The notes under the pieces are model-generated. The model was not told where the DNA came from and did no database searches. It saw nothing but the letters and a program-made list of their open reading frames with translations. The translations under genes and the position numbers were made by a program. 39,307 nt of DNA from Bacteroidota bacterium (lineage in GTDB: Bacteria > Bacteroidota > Rhodothermia > Balneolales > Balneolaceae): NCBI GenBank assembly GCA_009909035.1, contig JAAAOB010000100.1:1-39307 (forward strand). Reading direction: 5' to 3'. This document shows positions 35,291 to 39,307 of this stretch, piece after piece (the first letter of the stretch is position 1; each line of letters opens with the position of its first letter).

Positions 35291-35454
35291 GGAGGGATTT
35301 GGGTTGTGGCCTGATGAAGGAGAAAAAATGATCGGTTATGAATAACGCAATGAATCTCTCCCCATGAAAGATAGCGGAGTTTCAGGCGGACTGAAACAAA
35401 AATGTTCATCATTCCGGCTGCCTGAGCCTCTTCTGAACATGACAGGGGATATCA

Positions 35455-37302
35455 TCAATCCAGGGTTACGGAGCGGCCGGAAGGGTGTTTCACCTCATAT
35501 GAAATGACAACGGTCCTTGTTTCGCCGGACGGTATTTGGAGGTTCCACGTTATAATTCCAGTCTCTTCTTCCCGTTCACCCCCGGTTTGTTCGGAAATAG
35601 TGACCTCAATGTCATCACGCATACTGATAGGAACCTGGTCCATAATCTCTAAATCGATAGTGGAGGGCTTCGTATTTCTGACGGATATTTCATGGGTGAT
35701 GGTCCGTGTAACCCTGTTGCGGAAAAAAGATTTATCGGATTTATCAGACTGTTTTGTACGTACAACTGATATGGCATCATCTTTACCAAATGATACCTGA
35801 AGCGTATCAGAGACAATCGACGGGTCGATGTAGGTTTGCCCCACATAAGTGTCTTCAAGGTGCAGCATTGCAACTCCGGGCAGCGGAAAGAGGGTTTCCC
35901 ACTCATCAACATCGGCTTTCAAAACCGCATCGGGCTTGATTTTCGGGATGGTTAGATACGACAGGTCAGCATCAACGGAGCTCTCCTCGATCAGAATTCG
36001 ATGCAGGCTGCCGTCGGAACGAACGGTTTGCTGATCACGAATTACAAACTCGCGAGACACCATCTGTTCATTCCGGGTGGATGGGGGCGTTTTTGCGCGC
36101 GTCATATCGGCCGAAGAACCATAGGCGGATACAACTTCCTCAAGGTTCATTACATCCGGTTGCAGCCTGAAGTCGATCACCGTTCCGTTAATTGGGGAGG
36201 AAGCTGACTGATAACCTACATAGTTTACGACGAGGGACCGTGACCCTTCCGGGGCTAAAAAGTTATATCGGCCATTGCGATCGGTTGTAGTACCTGCCTG
36301 TTTGTTCAAAATTCGCACGGTTGCACCGGGAACCGGCTCTCCCGTCTGGGCATCTGTAACTGTTCCGGAAAGTTGGGTCGGGCTCGTTAGTGCGGGGCCA
36401 GCTTCCCTCGATAAATCGTTCGGGTTGCTGTAATCCAGGAACCACGGGTATAGTTCGGGAATATCGGTTCCGGCCTGTGGTGATTGGGTGGAGAGGATCA
36501 GGTCAACATTATTCCAGGGCTGACGCGAGTTGTTATATAATGATGCGCTTAGCTTTCCCCTGACAGGTTCACCGGCGGAATCAACATGCAGGTCGTATTC
36601 CGGCGTCCAGCCCGCGGCATCGATAGGGTATGAAATGTGGACAGCTGCAGGGACCGGCTGGCCTGCCTGAACCACGACAAGCAGCTCGCCCACCGTAATT
36701 TGCGGCTGTAATTCTGGCTTGCGGAGCATTTGGTTGATTTCGTTCATCCGGGATCTGAGCGTTTGAAGTGAATCGGAGAGGATTCGATTGTTCACCTCAA
36801 TTGACCGGATACGCTCCCTGTGAAGCTCCAAAAGCTGGCGCAGAGTTTGAGCGTCTGCCCGCTCGGGATTTAAGTTTTCCCGGAGCATTTGTTGCTCATA
36901 GCTGTTGACGTTAAGGTCGGTTTGCAGTTCGTTGATCCGGGCATCAATATCCGACCTTTCCGAGAGTAACCGTTCAATTTCATCTCTGTTTTGTGGATTG
37001 CGGACCTGCTGCGTCCGATGGTTGACCGATACGACCTCGAGGCCTTCCCCGCCTTCTCCATCAAACCCGACGGTAGCCCGCCTGGAGTCAACGTCTGAAT
37101 TCAATCCCGTGAACCGTAGTGTGTGTCTGCCCTCCGGAATCTCAACATTGGATCGGTGTGTAATTTGGGCACCCTGCAGATACACCGTTACCTCTTCAAT
37201 GGAGGGTTCAACGATTATTTGGTTGCTGTCGGGTTCTGTTTGATTTGCCGTCTGGCTGAATAAGGCGGCATGAAAAGTGAGTAATAAAAGGATGAATTGC
37301 AT
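35455..37302 (-). CDS. MuiA/DUF4139 family protein with carboxypeptidase-regulatory-like insert
   Basis: A 615-residue exported protein with a signal peptide (MQFILLLLTFHAALFSQT). The MuiA N-terminal domain starts IEEVTVYLQGAQITHRSNVE. A coiled coil follows (about 105-190, Glu/Arg/Leu-rich). The DUF4139 domain begins near VHISYPIDAAGWTPEYDL and resumes in the C-terminal third, ending in a beta-rich region (TRTVVISYEVKHPSGRSV). A CarboxypepD_reg-like module is inserted at about 308-390 (LSGTVTDAQTGEPVPGATVR, then TTTDRNGRYNFLAPEG), as in TonB-dependent receptors. The role is unknown; family members are envelope proteins, some linked to mucoidy. It lies upstream of the amidoligase on the same strand with a gap of 164 bp. 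Confidence 0.85.
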   Translation of the reverse strand: MQFILLLLTFHAALFSQTANQTEPDSNQIIVEPSIEEVTVYLQGAQITHRSNVEIPEGRHTLRFTGLNSDVDSRRATVGFDGEGGEGLEVVSVNHRTQQVRNPQNRDEIERLLSERSDIDARINELQTDLNVNSYEQQMLRENLNPERADAQTLRQLLELHRERIRSIEVNNRILSDSLQTLRSRMNEINQMLRKPELQPQITVGELLVVVQAGQPVPAAVHISYPIDAAGWTPEYDLHVDSAGEPVRGKLSASLYNNSRQPWNNVDLILSTQSPQAGTDIPELYPWFLDYSNPNDLSREAGPALTSPTQLSGTVTDAQTGEPVPGATVRILNKQAGTTTDRNGRYNFLAPEGSRSLVVNYVGYQSASSPINGTVIDFRLQPDVMNLEEVVSAYGSSADMTRAKTPPSTRNEQMVSREFVIRDQQTVRSDGSLHRILIEESSVDADLSYLTIPKIKPDAVLKADVDEWETLFPLPGVAMLHLEDTYVGQTYIDPSIVSDTLQVSFGKDDAISVVRTKQSDKSDKSFFRNRVTRTITHEISVRNTKPSTIDLEIMDQVPISMRDDIEVTISEQTGGEREEETGIITWNLQIPSGETRTVVISYEVKHPSGRSVTLD

Positions 37303-37854
37303 CTGTTGAGCCCCCGGGTTATTGCAAATAAGAAGATAAACGAAAAGAGCAGGCGGTCAGTATGATTGACACACCCGCGCGATAGTACGTTTTATAATAC
37401 CTGAAAAGAAAATGTTCCGCAATGGCAGGGCAAATGAAACGGGGCGATTCGTGATGATGAATCACCTTAAGAGGCCGGAAATGATAGTTCAGAATTTTCA
37501 AATCACAAATATACCGGGTGAAGAGCCATTCAAAACCCTTTCGGAGAATCCCCCGAATGGATTGCTACCGTCGATTAGGTGATTTGCCTTGGGATATAAT
37601 TTCGGGCATTCGTTATGTCATAGCGCTCCGCCCCATGCTTTGTGATGTGGCTCCGTGAGAGTCAAAACGTGAACATGATCTGTATAGATTCAAATCAGAT
37701 CCGACCCTGAAAGGATCATAGCAAACAGCCCGGGTCAACGCCCTGGGAATGAGATGGGGGAGGTAAAAAACCATCGGACGGGGAGCCGCAAAGGGATCCT
37801 ATTTCAATCCGATGGTTGTCGGGAATGATCCAATCAACGTCTTGCACATGGTGG
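37303..37854. other. 552-bp intergenic region with an inverted repeat
   Basis: No gene is seen. An inverted repeat AACCATCGGA (37769-37778) and TCCGATGGTT (37808-37817) lies near the right end, 37 bp beyond the stop of the penicillin acylase gene. It could form a terminator-type hairpin for that minus-strand gene, with the A-rich left flank giving T residues on its transcript. Confidence 0.45.
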
Positions 37855-39307
37855 CTATTCAAACCGAATCATCAGCGGAAATTCCTGGCGATCGTTAGGC
37901 TTTTCCCGCAGCAGCTTCAGTTCGTAGAGTTCGCCATTGAGCCATGTCTCCACAAACTCATCGTAGGTTTTGGATCCCGGATTGCCGCTCTGCCCGCCCG
38001 GATAGACGCCGTAGCCGCGGACACCACCCGGGTCCAGCTCCACGATCATTCGCCATGAGGGGCCGTGACTTCCGCGTATCGCGTTAATCGATTCGGGTCC
38101 GCCTCCGGTAAACAGGTCCTGTACTCCAAGCCCCGGAATCTGCCCGATGTGATTCATATTGGTGTTATTGACGTTGCCCCACTGCCACGAGGCACCGGGC
38201 TCACCATAGGTTTCGATCATGCTATCAACTGCATCTGAAAAGGAGTTTTGAACAAGGATTGACAACGTCTCCTGTTCATCTGTATCTGCATTATCAAACA
38301 GTTCGGAGCCGGGATTCTCTACAATTAAGTCCACCGTCATATCCCTGGCGGGCTGGCGCATCGGGAATTCTGTATCATATTTGTTATCCCAGATTGCGCT
38401 GTACAGCTCCCGCCACCATTCCCGAAAAAGGCTGGGCTCCAACAGGCCGGCCCGGTTCGTGTAGTTCCAGTTGCGAAGCTTGTTCAAAAGCTCCGTTTCT
38501 GATGGATCCAGGCCCGACGCGTCGATAATTTCAAGCAGCCGGGGAAGGAGCGTATACGCGTGGTAGCTAAACTCATCCATGAACATCTCTTTAAAGTCGT
38601 CCACAGTAATATTATCCATCTCCCGCAGCAGGTCGTTAATTCTGCGGCCGCGTTCATAGGGTGCAAATGCTTCTCCCAGGTAGTGAGGATATTCTTCGGC
38701 CGTGGGATACTGGTTTGCGGCGCTCAGAAAACCACGGTCCGGATTCAGTGCGTAGGGGTTTTCTTTGTAGGGAATGAATCCGGGCCAGTCGTATCGCGGG
38801 TCGGTTCCATCGCTGACCGTGCGTCCCTGGAACCTCCACTTAACCGGGAACCGCCCAACCGTTTGCATGGCAATATTCCCGTCCGTGCCTGCGTAGTTCA
38901 TATTTTGCGCCGGCGCCTGGTAGTGCCGAAACGCTTCCCTGAACTCCGCATAATTTGTGGCCCGATTGAGTTTGTAAAAGGTTAGCAGTTCGTTTGACGG
39001 TTCGTGTGCAATCCATCGTATAGCGTGATTTTGCTGTATGTTTTGGCTGATGGACCTGCTTTTTTCAGTTTCGTACACCGGCCCGTGGTGGGTAAAGAGC
39101 AGGGTGTCGGTTACCACCTCTCCTCCTTTCACCTGAATGGTTTCGGTGCGCGTCTCCACAGGTTTCCATGTGCCGTCGTGCAAATACTCCCGTTTGCTCT
39201 CATCCCGGAAGGTGATTTCGTACCAGTCCATCACGTCCGCACCGGTATTCGTAGACCCCCAGGCAATGTGCTCATTGAAGCCCACAATAACCCCTGGCGC
39301 TCCCTGG
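37855..39307 (-). CDS. Penicillin acylase family protein, N-terminus beyond window
   Basis: At least 484 codons are open to the window edge, the visible start being only an internal GTG. The frame continues upstream as GAPGVIVGFNEHIAWGSTNT, typical of the beta subunit of Ntn-fold penicillin acylases (about 100 residues after the catalytic Ser, which would lie outside). Later motifs include THHGPVYE, AIRWIAHEPSNEL, PAQNMNYAGTDGNIAMQTVGR, the GRRINDLLREM region and the C-terminal RGSHGPSWRMIVELDPG. The family hydrolyses amides of phenylacetyl- or acyl-amino compounds, including quorum-sensing lactones, in the periplasm. Substrate is not predictable here. Confidence 0.93.
   Translation of the reverse strand, partial: QGAPGVIVGFNEHIAWGSTNTGADVMDWYEITFRDESKREYLHDGTWKPVETRTETIQVKGGEVVTDTLLFTHHGPVYETEKSRSISQNIQQNHAIRWIAHEPSNELLTFYKLNRATNYAEFREAFRHYQAPAQNMNYAGTDGNIAMQTVGRFPVKWRFQGRTVSDGTDPRYDWPGFIPYKENPYALNPDRGFLSAANQYPTAEEYPHYLGEAFAPYERGRRINDLLREMDNITVDDFKEMFMDEFSYHAYTLLPRLLEIIDASGLDPSETELLNKLRNWNYTNRAGLLEPSLFREWWRELYSAIWDNKYDTEFPMRQPARDMTVDLIVENPGSELFDNADTDEQETLSILVQNSFSDAVDSMIETYGEPGASWQWGNVNNTNMNHIGQIPGLGVQDLFTGGGPESINAIRGSHGPSWRMIVELDPGGVRGYGVYPGGQSGNPGSKTYDEFVETWLNGELYELKLLREKPNDRQEFPLMIRFE

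Noticed and set aside
35379-35397. Hairpin GTTTCAG/CTGAAAC between the MuiA and amidoligase genes as a terminator
   Set aside because: The T-run is on the wrong side for the minus-strand genes and the stem is only 7 bp.

Overview
The window looks like chromosomal DNA of moderate G+C from a Bacteroidota/Balneolota/Rhodothermota-type bacterium. This is an inference from gene content. It rests on a type IX secretion sorting tail (NYPNPFNP motif), SIMPL and MuiA-like envelope proteins, an ECF sigma factor paired with a TPR kinase, 6-bladed propeller lipoproteins, amidoligase genes, and mostly weak Shine-Dalgarno sequences. No rRNA, tRNA or CRISPR array was seen. Several mobile or decayed elements are present: a group II intron 3' end, an ISL3-like transposase remnant, an integron attC-like site, a MITE-like element and several palindromic intergenic repeats.

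Layout. 1-2.2 kb: intron 3' end, SIMPL protein, paired hairpin repeats, AtuA-like small protein, transposase remnant, and a 58-aa membrane protein followed by a terminator and an attC-like site. 2.2-8.7 kb: cupin, then an MhqD-like esterase and MhqO-like ring-cleaving dioxygenase pair with a palindromic operator candidate, a patatin-like phospholipase, an endonuclease/exonuclease/phosphatase lipoprotein, and an M48 CAAX-type protease. 9-15.3 kb: a signalling cluster (GAF-SpoIIE phosphatase, double ABM-like protein, STAS antagonist, lipoprotein, Ser/Thr kinase with TolB-like and TPR regions) ending in a kinase fragment. 15.6-20.9 kb: ATP-grasp ligase, a 660-aa protein with a Cys/His/Asn pattern, and an alanine-racemase-like enzyme.

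21-23.4 kb: a small Cys-rich exported peptide beside a frameshifted 6-bladed propeller lipoprotein, then a methyltransferase pseudogene. 23.4-32.7 kb is the most striking part. An ECF sigma factor and a TPR Ser/Thr kinase stand divergently from a lipoprotein that joins a cholesterol-dependent-cytolysin-like (thiol-activated cytolysin) region to seven FG-GAP repeats, and from a large FG-GAP/CARDB/T9SS protein interrupted by two in-frame stops. The kinase, cytolysin-like and T9SS genes share an identical bipartite upstream motif, TTTCGCC-N13-TTTTGCGCGTA, 46-63 nt before their starts. I infer an ECF-controlled regulon that deploys surface proteins with a pore-forming-type fold. The body of the cytolysin gene is clearly more G+C-rich than its surroundings, while its promoter and lipoprotein leader look native.

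33.5-39.3 kb: a class I glutamine amidotransferase overlapping an amidoligase, a MuiA/DUF4139 protein with a carboxypeptidase-regulatory-like insert, and a penicillin acylase family protein cut by the window edge.
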